This document shows, in pieces, positions 26,403-35,569 of a stretch of DNA of 64,000 nucleotides. Each line of letters starts with the position of its first letter. Within the stretch, counting starts at the first letter, position 1. A program made the translations under genes and the position numbers. Below the pieces are notes generated by a model. It ran no database searches. It was given only the letters and a program-made list of their open reading frames with translations, and was not told the origin of the DNA. Origin of the DNA: Nannocystis pusilla (lineage in GTDB: Bacteria; Myxococcota_A; Polyangia; Nannocystales; Nannocystaceae); contig NZ_JAPNKE010000002.1 of the NCBI RefSeq assembly GCF_026626665.1, positions 5,123,168 through 5,187,167 on the forward strand. Reading direction: 5' to 3'.

Positions 26403-27847
26403 ATGCCCGCCACTCCCCGCGCGCAGCACCGCTTCGGGCGGCTCAACGTCCGCCAGCGCCTGTTCGTCACCACGCTAGGCCTGCTGGTGCTGTGCGCCGG
26501 CGCGCTGGTGTCGGTCGTGTTGTGGTCGTTCGAGCGCTTCTACCTCGCCTCGGCCGACACCGACCTCGGCGCGCGCACCCACGCGATCGCCCAGACCGCC
26601 GGCGACCTGCTCGAGCAGGGCGACCTCGTGCGCCTGCGCGTCCTCGTCGAGCGCTACGGCGCGCCCGACGACATCGCCTTGCGGGTGATCGCCCCGGACG
26701 GCCGCCTGCTCGCCACCTCGCAGCACGAGCCGGCCGAGCACGCCATCGTCTGGCCGGCCGTCCCCGGCATGGCCGAGGCGCTCGCCGGGCGGGCCGTCAC
26801 CGGCATCGCGCCCGGCCTCGTCGACGTCCAGGACCGCATCTACCACGCGGTCCCGATCGTCCGCGGCGACCGCCAGCTCGGCGTCGTCCGCATGTCGCGC
26901 TCGCTCGCCCAGCTGCAGGCGCACACGCGGGCGACCGTCGTCAGCGTGCTGGCCGCGCTGGCCGTCATCCTCGCCGTCGGCGCCGGCTTCGTCGCCTGGT
27001 TCGCGCGCGGCCTGGCGTGGCCCATCCAGCAGATGCGCGACTTCGCGGTCGCGCTCGGCCGCGGCGAGTTCGGCACCCGGCTGGCGATCGCCCGCCCCGA
27101 CGAGCTCGGCGACCTCGCGGCCGAGCTCAACCGCATGGCCGAGCGGCTCACCGCGCTCGAGGGCGAGCGGCGGTCCTTCCTCGCCAACGCCTCGCACGAG
27201 CTGCGCACCCCGGTCTCCAACCTCCACGTCACCTTGCAGGCGCTCGACGGCGGCGCCGGCGACGACCCCGAGCTGCGCACCCGGTTCTTGCGCACCGCCG
27301 TCGACGAGACCACGCGCCTGCGCACCCTGATCCAGGACCTCCTCGACCTCGGGCACCTCGAGGCCGGCTCGACCCGGCTGGCGTGCGTCGACTCCCCGCT
27401 GCGCGCGGTCCTCGAGCGGGCCACCCGGGCCGTCGAGGGCCGCGCGCTCGACCGCGGCGTCTCGCTCGTCGTCGACCTCGACGAGGAGCTCACCGTCTCC
27501 ATCGACCCCGAGCGGATCGCCCAGGCCCTGCTGTGCGTCCTCGACAACGCCCTCAAGTTCTCCCCGCGCGGCGGCGTCATCGAGGTCGTCGCCCGGCGCC
27601 GCGGCCATCGCGTCGAGGTCGTCGTCCGCGACCAGGGCCCCGGCATCGCCGACACCGACCGGCCCCACGTGTTCGAGCAGTTCTACACCGCCGACCCGGC
27701 CCGCCGCCGCGGCGGCTCCGGCCTCGGCCTGGCGATCGCCCGCCGGATCGTCGACGCCCACGGCGGCACGATCCACGTCGGCGCCTCCCGGGCCGCGGCG
27801 CCGCCCTCGTCATCTCCTTGCCGCTCGCCGCGCCGATCGCGATATGA
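26403..27847 (+). CDS. Sensor histidine kinase, frameshift near 27790
   Basis: ATG 26403. TM1 is near residues 20-42 and TM2 near 178-200, enclosing a ~135-residue periplasmic sensor, then HAMP (LAWPIQQMRDFAVALGRGEF). The H-box is SHELRTPVSNL, the N-box LCVLDNALKFSPRG, G1 DQGPGI, F VFEQFY and G2 GSGLGLAIARR, so the kinase core is intact. Near 27790 one C is missing in the C-run (TCCCGGGCC); restoring it gives the normal ending GAALVISLPLAAPIAI at 27847, and length remainder 2 agrees. Partner of the regulator at 25612; signal unknown. Confidence 0.9.
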
Positions 27848-27850
27848 GCC

Positions 27851-27864
27851 TGTCCCGAGGGACA
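27851..27864. repeat. TGTCC-N4-GGACA palindrome, copy 6
   Basis: TGTCC-cgag-GGACA, perfect, 3 bases after the histidine kinase stop codon. A 3'-end structure or terminator is possible. Confidence 0.65.
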
Positions 27865-27921
27865 TGCCCCGAGGTGACCCCGATTATCGTGATCCGCTCG
27901 GCCACGGGGCGCATGAAAAAA

Positions 27922-27939
27922 CATGTCCCCGGGGACATG
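27922..27939. repeat. TGTCC-N4-GGACA palindrome, copy 7
   Basis: CATGTCCCCGGGGACATG, an 18-bp perfect palindrome, about 60 bp after copy 6. The stretch 27848-28237 after the kinase holds this pair and the alkB tail duplication and no gene. Confidence 0.7.
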
Positions 27940-28045
27940 CCATGATCCTCGCCGCGCTCGGCAGCCGAGGACCGCCAGGCCCGCGGCCTGGATGACGCCC
28001 TCGTCGGGCCCCGAGCCTCTTCCGACATGAAAAGATGGTCACGGC

Positions 28046-28320
28046 GCCGTCGCCCAGCGCACCACCCGGCCTGCGTGGGCCACCGCTGGCAACGGTTCAT
28101 ATCATGTCCGAAAGGCCAGGCCGAACGCCGCGCTCACCCGTCGTCGTCCGGCCAGCGCACCACCCGGCTCGCGTGCGCCACCGCCGGCTGCGGCGCCGGA
28201 CCGGACAATGTCCGAAAGGCCAGGCCGAACGCAGCGCTCACTTGTCGCCGTCGTCGGGCCAGCGCACCACCCGGCTCGCGTGCGCCACCGCCGGTTGCGG
28301 CGCCGGACCCGACAATGTCC
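28046..28320. repeat. Tandem duplication of the alkB 3' end (2 extra copies)
   Basis: A ~105-bp unit recurs. The right copy (about 28215-28320) encodes the AlkB C-terminus. The middle copy (28110-28214) is nearly identical and lies after the gene's stop, so it is not translated. A left copy (28046-28109) is diverged and truncated. TGTCCGAAAGG marks the junctions at 28105, 28209 and 28316 (spacing 104 and 107). Confidence 0.8.
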
Positions 28321-28888
28321 GAAAGGTCAGGTTGATCCGCGGCCCCGTCACCTCCGGCTCGCGCGGCACCTTGTGCTGGTGCGTGTGCTGCAGGTCCCCG
28401 CGCATCACCAGCAGGTCGCCCGCCTGCAGCTCCAGCGTCAGGCTCGGCTCGGAGCCGCCCTTCGGCCGGACCAGGAACGTGCGCGTCGCCCCGAACGACA
28501 GCGACGCGATGATCGGGTCCTGGCCCACGCCCGGGCTGTCGTCGGCGTGCCAGTTCACCGCGTCCTCGCCGTCGCGGTACAGCTGCACGATCAGCGCGTT
28601 GAAGCGCGTCTCCGCCTGCGCCTCCGCCTGCGCGCGCAGCTCGGCCAGCAGCGGCGTCCACGGCAGCGGCGTGAACACCAGCCCTGAATAATCATAGGAC
28701 CGCTCGCCGTAGTTGACGGTCAGCCGCGGCAGCTCGCGCGGACGCCCCTCGTTCTCGTAGCGCACCGCCAGCCACGGCGTCTCGCGCAGCAGCGTCGCCA
28801 TCAGCTCCGCCGCGCGCGCCGGCGCGAAGAACCCGCGGGTCAGGCGGATCCGGTCGCCCAGCAGGCTCTCGAACTCCCGCGCGCTCAC
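28238..28888 (-). CDS. AlkB-like Fe(II)/2-oxoglutarate dioxygenase
   Basis: 216 aa, GTG start at 28888 overlapping the previous stop (GTGA). The iron ligands are visible as NWHADD (HxD) and HTHQH, with RINLTFR supplying the 2-oxoglutarate Arg and the AlkB-type substrate Arg. The RPRELPRLTVNYGERSYDYSG stretch matches the nucleotide-recognition lid of the AlkB2/ALKBH2-like subgroup. Known members oxidatively remove alkyl groups from DNA or RNA bases. Last gene of a pair with the GNAT gene. Its 3' end is triplicated downstream. Confidence 0.92.
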   Translation of the reverse strand: MSAREFESLLGDRIRLTRGFFAPARAAELMATLLRETPWLAVRYENEGRPRELPRLTVNYGERSYDYSGLVFTPLPWTPLLAELRAQAEAQAETRFNALIVQLYRDGEDAVNWHADDSPGVGQDPIIASLSFGATRTFLVRPKGGSEPSLTLELQAGDLLVMRGDLQHTHQHKVPREPEVTGPRINLTFRTLSGPAPQPAVAHASRVVRWPDDGDK

Positions 28889-29706
28889 GGCGACGCCGCC
28901 AGCCCCGGCCCCGGCCGCACCAGCGCCACCTTGTGATAGACCAGCGCGAACCCCATGCGCGCCGCGTTGCGCTCGGTCGGGATGCCCGGGCGCGAATGGA
29001 TGCACACCACCGCGCAGCCGCGGTCCTGGGCCGCGCGCAGCCGCAGGGCGATCAGCGCCTGCTGGATGCCGCGCCCGCGGTGGCTCGCGCGCACCGACGT
29101 CCCGAGCAGCGCCGCCACTCCCTCGCCGACGTCGAGCGTGCCGCCGCCGACCGCGACCTCGCCGTCGAGCGCCAGGAAGCACTCCGTGCGCGCCTGCGCG
29201 ATCATCCGGCGCGACGCGTCCGCCAGCTCCGGCGGCACCGGCGAGTCCTCGGGGCGGAACCCGCAGGTCGACGCGTCGATGAAGACCTCGACCTGGGCCG
29301 CGTCCCGCGGATCGACGCGGACGAAGGTAATGCCGGGCGGCCAGCCCTGCGACGGCGCGAATTCCTCGCCAGGGGCCAGCGGCCGGGCCAGCACCGCCTC
29401 GAACTCGCGCAGCACGAACCCTCGCGCCGCCAGCCCGGCGAGCAGCGTCTCGTCGGCGAACGCGCTCACCTCGATCTTCGGCTCGATGCGGCGGCTCGCG
29501 TAGAACTCGACCAGTCGATCGACCTCCGCCGCCTCGACCGGCCCGGCCAGGCCGAGCCCGCAGGCCTGATTGGTCCACGAGCCCACCCCGCTGACCGACA
29601 TGAAGCCGCCGGCGATCGGCTCCGACACGAGCGCGGCCGCCACGGTGCATTCGGCCTGCCGGCGCTCCTCGAGCGCGGCGATGTCCCTCGGCGTCAATTC
29701 GGGCAT
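28885..29706 (-). CDS. GNAT-family acetyltransferase
   Basis: 273 aa from ATG 29706 (MPELTPRDIAALEER). The first half is a non-canonical N-terminal GNAT-like domain with YASRRIEPKIEVSAFAD; the second has the acetyl-CoA pyrophosphate loop SHRGRGIQQALIALRL and ends ERNAARMGFALVYHKVAL. Such tandem GNATs acetylate small molecules or proteins; the substrate is unknown. Its stop overlaps the AlkB start, so the two are translationally coupled. Confidence 0.85.
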   Translation of the reverse strand: MPELTPRDIAALEERRQAECTVAAALVSEPIAGGFMSVSGVGSWTNQACGLGLAGPVEAAEVDRLVEFYASRRIEPKIEVSAFADETLLAGLAARGFVLREFEAVLARPLAPGEEFAPSQGWPPGITFVRVDPRDAAQVEVFIDASTCGFRPEDSPVPPELADASRRMIAQARTECFLALDGEVAVGGGTLDVGEGVAALLGTSVRASHRGRGIQQALIALRLRAAQDRGCAVVCIHSRPGIPTERNAARMGFALVYHKVALVRPGPGLAASP

Positions 29707-29896
29707 GACGACCGCGAGGATACGCCGGCTCGTCCCGCCCGCCAAGCCGGGTCACGGCGCATGCCTCTCGGGACAGGTCACCCTCGGTGCCGCCGACGGC
29801 GACCGGCATCGGTTACATGTCCCTCCGGCCAGCTCACGACCGCTCACGCTCCGGCCTGGCGCCGCGCCTCGGTCTCGGCGATCCTTCCACCACGCC

Positions 29897-30343
29897 ATGC
29901 CCGACGCGATCGAGTTCTACCTGCCCGCCGATCCGTACGGCGAGCTGTCCAACTTCGCCCCGTTCCCGATCAAGCTCGGCGGCAAGAAGTGGCCGACCAG
30001 CGAGCACTACTTTCAGGCGCAGAAGTTCGCCGGCACGTCGCACGAGGAGGACATCCGTCGCGCCAAGAAGCCCAAGCTCGCGGCCGAGATGGGCCGCGAT
30101 CGCAAGCGACCGCTGCGGCGCGACTGGGAGTCGGTCAAGGAGCGGGTCATGCTCGACGCCCTGCGCGCCAAGTTCACCCAGCACGCCGATCTGCGCGAGC
30201 TCCTGCTCGGCACCGGCGACGCACGCCTCGTCGAGCACACTGCCAACGACGCCTATTGGGGCGACGGCGGCGACGGCAGCGGCAAGAACCGCCTCGGTCA
30301 ATTGCTCATGCAGCTCCGCGCCGAGCTGCGCGAGGCCCGATAG
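29897..30343 (+). CDS. NADAR (YbiA-like) protein 1
   Basis: 148 aa from ATG 29897. GELSNFAPFPIKLGGKKWP followed by TSEHYFQAQKF is the NADAR signature, and DAYWGDGGDGSGKNRLGQL is the conserved C-terminal loop. Family members hydrolyse N-glycosidic bonds in riboflavin precursors (YbiA) or remove ADP-ribose from nucleobases. Canonical length (~150-160 aa). A second, divergent NADAR lies at 32293. Confidence 0.92.
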   Translation: MPDAIEFYLPADPYGELSNFAPFPIKLGGKKWPTSEHYFQAQKFAGTSHEEDIRRAKKPKLAAEMGRDRKRPLRRDWESVKERVMLDALRAKFTQHADLRELLLGTGDARLVEHTANDAYWGDGGDGSGKNRLGQLLMQLRAELREAR

Positions 30344-30647
30344 CCCGCGCGCGGCGTCTCGGAACTCGAAGCCGCAGCACTACCATCTTCGGTTGCTACG
30401 AGGGCGGCATCATCGATCTGCGCGGGCACGGTCACGACCCAGGCGCTCTTGATCGGCAATCACGTCAGGTCCGGTTCGGGCCGATGTCGACGTGGTCCTC
30501 ATTGCCGCTTCCGTCGGTACGATCGCCATGTGTTCCATGGACACACCTCGTCGACCGTCCCGATCCAGCCAGACGCACGCACGGCTGTCCCCGAAAAAGA
30601 TACCCGTGACCCAACGACGGCGTCACGGGCCGTGCTATCGGCGAAGC
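30344..30647. other. Unassigned intergenic region
   Basis: About 300 bp without a convincing reading frame. It contains a 14-base dyad GTGTTCCATGGACAC near 30530. A 20-base match to the 3' end of the 31341 lipoprotein (GAACTCGAAGCCGCAGCACT) occurs at 30362, perhaps a small remnant. Confidence 0.35.
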
Positions 30648-31144
30648 ATGAAAGCCTTTCCCTCTCTCGTCGAACAGCTCACCGACTGGGTCATGAACGG
30701 GCGCTGCACCGTGAGCGACCTCGAGTTCTACGAGCAGTACAACCAGGAGTACCGGCCGTCGGACTGGATGCGAAAGCCCATCGCCGACGAGGAGTTCTTC
30801 ACCTTCGTGCAAGACGGCGCCGGCGGTCAGTATGCGCTGCACCTGGTGGGAGACGTCGACGTCGACCGCGCTCCCGTCGTCAAGCTCGGCCGCGACGGCG
30901 AGGTGGCCGTGCTCGGTCGCGACCTGATCGACTTCGCCTGGCTCATCGCCTCCGGCGTCGAGCCGATCGGCGTCGGCGACAACGGCAATTGCGCGGCCCC
31001 TTCGAGGCCTCCGCGGCGATGCAGGCGTGGGTGCGCACCCTCGACGCGAGCCGCACCTTCGGCACCGCCGAAGAGACCCTGCAGGCCGCGGCCGCCGCCC
31101 ACCCCGGTCTCGTGCAGCACATCCGCACCATGGCCGAGACCTGA
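30648..31144 (+). CDS. SUKH/SMI1-like protein, frameshift near 30995
   Basis: ATG 30648. MKAFPSLVEQLTDWVMNG, EFFTFVQDGAGGQYALHL, PVVKLGRDGEVAVLGRDL and DFAWLIASGVEPI match the order of strands and the helix expected for SMI1/KNR4 (SUKH)-fold proteins (inference from pattern). The frame changes near 30995 after GDNGN to give FEASAAMQAWVRTLDASRTF to the stop at 31144; one base missing agrees with remainder 2. Family members include immunity proteins to polymorphic toxins; no toxin gene is adjacent. Confidence 0.6.
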
Positions 31145-31340
31145 GCCGCACCGCATGACAAGGGCCCGCTGACGACGTGGATCAGCGGCCCATGTCATCG
31201 CTGCTCCGGGCCGCAGGGCCCGCGCGAACCACGATGCTCGATCTCGAACAGCGCTGCAGAGCTCTCGCTCGGCAGGTCTCGTATAGGGCACGGCGGACGC
31301 ACGCCGTCACGCGAATCGCCCGCCTCGAAGCGGTCGGGCT

Positions 31341-32075
31341 TCAGAACTCGAAGCCGCAGCACTCGAACGCGATGTCCGCCTTCTCGTACGGCTCGAGGTC
31401 GCAGAACCCTTCGGGCGCGCCGCACGTGCCCATCGCCTCGCCGTCGACGAGGCAGGTGCACGTGTCGCCCTCGCACGCGATCTCCTGCGCCGGCGCGTTC
31501 GGGCACGCGTAGCCGTACGAGCACGAGTCCGGGCCCGCGCTCGAGCCGAGGTTCTGGCAGTCCGGCTCCCCGCACGCCTCCGGGAGCGCGTCCTCCTCCG
31601 CGGCGCAGGAGGGCCACTCCTCGGCCTCCAGCTCCTCGCACGTCAGCCCGCCGACGCACTGGTAGAGCGCGACCGACGGCGCGATGCACATGCCGCCGGG
31701 GGTGTTGCTCGCGCAGTCGAGCTTGCAGGAGGCGACGTCGCGGTACTGCGGCTCCCAATCACACTCGATGAACTTCTCGCACAGCGACTCGCACGCCGCG
31801 TCGAGCTCGGGCGGCAGGTCGCCGGTGGCGGAGTCGGTATCCTCGGTGGTCGCGTCGGTGTCGCCGTCGGTCGTGGCCTCGGTAGCTCCGTCCGTCGAGG
31901 TCGGCGCAGTCATCTCCGTGGTCGACGTCGGTCCAGCGTTCGTCGCATCGGTCGTGGCGTCGCTGCCCGCCGTGGCGTCGGTGCCCGCCGTGGCGTCGGT
32001 GTCGGTGCTCATCGGCTCTCCGGCGGGGCACGCCGTGAGTGCGAACACTCCGGCGATCAGGAAGCGCGAGCGCAA
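31341..32075 (-). CDS. Mucin-like Cys-rich lipoprotein
   Basis: 244 aa from a TTG codon at 32075, chosen because it opens the signal peptide MRSRFLIAGVFALTAC. An ATG just upstream in another frame (MNTAFLSCARAS) hints at another indel. The Thr/Asp/Ala linker (TDTDATAGTDATAGSDATTD) has degenerate 6-residue repeats. The C-terminal part holds at least 16 cysteines (CESLCEKFIECDW, CTCLVDG, ECCGFEF). Same plan as the lipoprotein at 3911. Confidence 0.72.
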   Translation of the reverse strand: MRSRFLIAGVFALTACPAGEPMSTDTDATAGTDATAGSDATTDATNAGPTSTTEMTAPTSTDGATEATTDGDTDATTEDTDSATGDLPPELDAACESLCEKFIECDWEPQYRDVASCKLDCASNTPGGMCIAPSVALYQCVGGLTCEELEAEEWPSCAAEEDALPEACGEPDCQNLGSSAGPDSCSYGYACPNAPAQEIACEGDTCTCLVDGEAMGTCGAPEGFCDLEPYEKADIAFECCGFEF

Positions 32076-32292
32076 GAAAGGAAGGCTGTGTTCATGCCGG
32101 GCGGAGTAGCCGGACCCGCGAGAAAAATTGCGGCGTCCTTCGCGCGAGCGAAAGCGAGGACGCAACGCCCGTGGCAGCACCCTTCGCCGCGCATCACGAG
32201 CGGCGGCGAGCGAGATGAGCTTCCTCCCGTAGCTCGCGGCACCACGCCGTGACCTCGACCTCGCGCGAACGTCGCTGCTATGGTCGCCGCGC

Positions 32293-32808
32293 ATGCGACA
32301 CGACGACTTCGACGGCTCGCAGGTGATCGAGACCCGGACGATGGTGCTGTTCTGGCAGCCGCCGTCCGCGTTCGGCCAGTGGACTCCGTCGCGGTTCGAG
32401 GTCGACGACGTGACCTACGGCTGCGCCGAGCAGTTCATGATGGCCGAGAAAGCGCGGCTGTTCGGCGACGAGGCCACCCGCGCCAAGATCCTCGCCACCG
32501 ACTCGCCCAAACAGCACAAGGCTCTCGGGCGCGAGGTCGCCGGCTTCGTGCAGGCGGTGTGGGACCGCGAGTGCCTCGAGATCGTGGTGCGCGGCAATCG
32601 GGCGAAGTTCACGCAGAACCCGGACCTGCGCGCCGCTCTGCTGGCCACCGGCGACAAGCTGCTCGTCGAGGCCAGCCCGCTCGACCGCTTGTGGGGCGTC
32701 GGTCTGCGCGCCGACGACCCGCGGATCCACGACCCCGGCCAGTGGCGCGGCAAGAACCTGCTCGGCGAAGCGCTGATGCGCGTGCGCGCCGAGCTCGCGA
32801 CTGCGTGA
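32293..32808 (+). CDS. NADAR (YbiA-like) protein 2
   Basis: 171 aa from ATG 32293. LFWQPPSAFGQWTPSRFEVD is the domain opening, with CAEQFMMAEKARLFGDEATR and PLDRLWGVGL, then QWRGKNLLGEALMRVR. It matches YbiA more closely than the 29897 protein (GVG-L-A and RGKN motifs). Both may act on riboflavin intermediates or on ADP-ribosylated substrates. Located just upstream of a truncated SDR and an IS110 element. Confidence 0.92.
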   Translation: MRHDDFDGSQVIETRTMVLFWQPPSAFGQWTPSRFEVDDVTYGCAEQFMMAEKARLFGDEATRAKILATDSPKQHKALGREVAGFVQAVWDRECLEIVVRGNRAKFTQNPDLRAALLATGDKLLVEASPLDRLWGVGLRADDPRIHDPGQWRGKNLLGEALMRVRAELATA

Positions 32809-32905
32809 TGGCGACCCCGAGCGACGCCCCGATCGGACCGACCACGAAGACCTCTCGACTCGCGCCGGGCAGCGATCGTCGCACGAGCCCGCCGCCCCGC
32901 TGCGC

Positions 32906-33058
32906 TCACAGCCGATAGCTGCCGGTGACCTCGGCGCGCTGGCCGGTGATCCAGCGGCTCTCGGGCGCGAGCAGCAGCACCACCGCGCCCGCGACGTCCT
33001 CCCGCTCGCCGAGGCGGCCGAGCGGCGTCTCGGCGGCGACGGTCTTCTGCAGCTCGGG
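32906..33058 (-). pseudogene. C-terminal remnant of an SDR
   Basis: The only coding signal in 32809-33200 is PELQKTVAAETPLGRLGER, then EDVAGAVVLLLAPESRWITG, ending VTGSYRL. This is the last ~50 residues of a classical SDR (cofactor-binding C-terminal helix and strand). The catalytic and Rossmann parts are missing; the IS110-family element lies on the truncated side, so it was probably removed during insertion or a deletion near it. Confidence 0.75.
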
Positions 33059-33099
33059 TCCCGGGCCTCGTCCTGACGCCCGTGATCATCGTCGCCGCC

Positions 33100-34600
33100 T
33101 CGCGCATCAGCGCATCCTCACGCCGAGGCGCTTCGATCACGCATCGTCCTCGCCATCCTACCAAGAAACTGGCCTTCGCTCGGAGGGACGTCCGGTCGTC
33201 GGGGTCATGCGGCCGGCCGGAGCTCGACCTCATAACCCAGGCTGGCCAGGCGTTTGGTGAGTTTGGCGACGGTGTGGGTCTGGTCCTTGCGCTCGAAGAA
33301 GTTGTTGCCGAGGTCGCGGAACCGGCACCGCGTCGACAGGATGGCGTGGACGGCCGTGAGGATGGACGCGGCGACTGCGATGATGGCCTTTCCTGGTCCA
33401 CGTCGGGCACGAAGCCGCCAGAACTGGGCGTGGAGGTAGCCGCGCTTCTTGCACCGGACCCCCGCCCAGGCGGCCTGGCACAGCGCCGACTTGAGCCACT
33501 TGTTGCCGTCGCGGATCTTCGTCGAGCGCCGCTTGCCGGCGCTCGTCCATGCGCGGGCACAAGCCCGCCCATGACACGAGGTGACCCGGCGTCTTGAAGC
33601 GGCTCATGTCGGCGCCGACCTCCGCGACGACGACCCGCGCGGTGCCGTCGCCCAGACCCGGGATGGTCTTCAGGAGCGCGACAGCCTCAGCGAAAGGGAG
33701 CAACGCCTCGTCGATATCTTTCTCGAGGTCCGCCAGCGTCCGCTCGAGGGCATCGATGATGCTGAGGTGAGTACGGATCAGCTTCCGGGTCGCAAGACTG
33801 ACTCGCCCCTCGAGAGCCTCCGCGAGCTGCTCTGGCGTCGCCTTGACCCCCCTGGCGAGGGCCGCGAGTTTGCGAGGCTCGGTCTGTCCGCCGACGATCG
33901 CGTCGATGATCCGCCGGCCGCTCTTGCCCATGATGTCGGAGAGCACCGAGTCGAGGCGGACGTTGGCGGCCTGGAGGTGCTTCTGGATCCGCTGCACGTG
34001 TTGAACTCGCTCACGGGTCAGCTGCTTGGCCGTCCGCGTCAGATCCCGCAGCCCGGCGATCGGGGCGTCCGGGACGAAGCTCGCCTCGACGAGCCCATGC
34101 GCGAGCAGGTCGGCGAGCCACTCCGCGTCTTTCACGTCCGTCTTGCGCCCCGGCACGTTCTTGACGTGGCGCGGGTTCGCCAGGATGAGCTCGAACTGGT
34201 CGCCGAGGATGTTCCAGACCGGCTTCCAGAACACGCCCGTCGACTCCATCACGACGTGTGTCGTCCCCGTCTCCTCGAGCCACGCGGAGAGCCTGAGCAA
34301 CTCGCGGGTCGTGGAGCCGAAGCTCTCTACCTCCTTGGTGGTGTTCTTGCCGCGAGCGACGCGGCGGCAAGCGACGATGATGTCCTTGTGGACGTCGAGA
34401 CCCGCACAACTGATGTGAAGGACCTGCATGACAACCTCCTCCATGAGGCATCGGCGTGAGATCTCGGACGGTAGAAATCTACCAAACGTGCTTCAGCGCC
34501 CCAAAACGGGCGCCTTGCGACACTCAAGGGTGCTCTCGAGATCTCGGGGACAGACTCACTCACGGGCTTACCCTGCACCATGGCGCACGGCGTCCTCGGT
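33100..34600 (-). mobile_element. IS110-family insertion sequence (ends not determined)
   Basis: The transposase gene occupies nearly the whole element. IS110 elements have no simple terminal inverted repeats and cut with short or no target duplications, so I cannot place the ends; the bounds given are rough. The non-coding flank at 34430-34600, upstream of the transposase, would hold the bridge-RNA/regulatory region in this family. Left of it the truncated SDR marks disturbed flanking DNA. Confidence 0.7.
33205..34429 (-). CDS. IS110-family transposase, frameshift near 33543
   Basis: ATG 34429. The RuvC-like DEDD domain is present: GLDVHKDIIVAC, MESTGVFWKPVW, RKTDVKDAEWLADLL. The C-terminal Tnp_20 part has LLKTIPGLGDGTARVVVAEV and HLVSWAGLCP. 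After CPRMDE the frame is broken near 33543; two missing bases restore SAGKRRSTKIRDGNKWLK with the catalytic serine region and the run to 33205. If the break is real the element is inactive; but the pattern of similar breaks in host genes suggests sequence error. Confidence 0.88.
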
Positions 34601-34661
34601 GCCGATGTGCGGGCAATTATACCCGCGCCCGCGACCCAGTTTCATCCCTCGTGGGTGCGCG

Positions 34662-35474
34662 TCAGCCCATGCCATCCTCACTCACGTCGCAGTCGTCGTC
34701 GTCGAGGTCCTCGACCGCCCCCCGCAGCCCCGCCGCGGCGAACGCCTGGCGCGACGCCTCCCCCGACCCGTTGCCGGTGAGGACGATCCGCCGCAGCTGC
34801 CGCGCCTCCGGACACCCCGCCAGCTTGATCAGCACCGCTTCCCCGAGCTCGTTGTGCGACAGATCGATGCGCCGCAGCGCCGGCGCGCGGCGCAGCAGCT
34901 CGATCAGCGCCGCCGCCGGATCGTCCCAGCTCGCCAGCGCGTGCGACAGGTTCAGCGCGTGCAGCCCCGCGAGGAACGGCGCCGCCAGCAGCAGCGCCGG
35001 GCTCTCGAGCCAGACCATCGGCCCCGGCGAATAGGGGTTGTCGTCGGAGAAGAACGCCACGTCGAGGCTGCGGAGCGCGCCGAGCTCCCGCGCCTGAAAC
35101 ACCCGCTCCTGCTCCGTGCGCGCGTCGGGGACCACGTCGTCGTATTCGTCGCCGAGGATGTCGTGCGCGTCGTCTTTGCGCTGCGTCAGCGGCCGGAACT
35201 CCTCGAAATGAGTCATCGCCCAGCGATCGCTGAGCAGCAGCGCGTTCACCAGCGCCGCCTCCGGCAGGCTGCCGCGCGCCGCCAGGCGATACGTCCATTG
35301 CAAAGGCAACAGCCGCGGCACCGAATCGGGCCAGCGCGCCAGCGCGGGGGCCAGCGCCTCGGCCCACGCCGCGAGGTCCTCGCCGGCCGCCCGCCGGGCC
35401 TCCAGCGCCGCGGTGAGCTCGTCCCACGCCGCCTCGCTCGCCTCCCCGCGCACCAGTTCGAATTCGCGCTCCAT
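34662..35474 (-). CDS. Leucine-rich-repeat-like protein
   Basis: 270 aa from ATG 35474 (an ATG at 35486 is possible). Leu-rich motifs appear late: LAGLHALNLSHALASWDDPA, LRRIDLSHNELGEAVL and LRRIVLTGNGSGEASRQAF. The N-terminal ~100 residues are helical. LRR proteins of this type in myxobacteria are short and of unknown function, often cytosolic. The acidic C-terminus DLDDDDCDVSEDGMG is notable. No operon partner. Confidence 0.7.
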   Translation of the reverse strand: MEREFELVRGEASEAAWDELTAALEARRAAGEDLAAWAEALAPALARWPDSVPRLLPLQWTYRLAARGSLPEAALVNALLLSDRWAMTHFEEFRPLTQRKDDAHDILGDEYDDVVPDARTEQERVFQARELGALRSLDVAFFSDDNPYSPGPMVWLESPALLLAAPFLAGLHALNLSHALASWDDPAAALIELLRRAPALRRIDLSHNELGEAVLIKLAGCPEARQLRRIVLTGNGSGEASRQAFAAAGLRGAVEDLDDDDCDVSEDGMG

Positions 35475-35569
35475 CCCCGACGGCATGCCGCACGCTGCCA
35501 GCGATCGCCCCGCCCCGTCAACGAGCAAAGCCGGCGCGAATCACCGCAGCCCGCGTGATCGCCAAATCA

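Noticed and set aside
30362..30382. 20-base match to the 3' end of the lipoprotein at 31341
   Set aside because: Surrounding sequence does not extend the similarity and the frame has an immediate stop; too short to call a duplicated gene.
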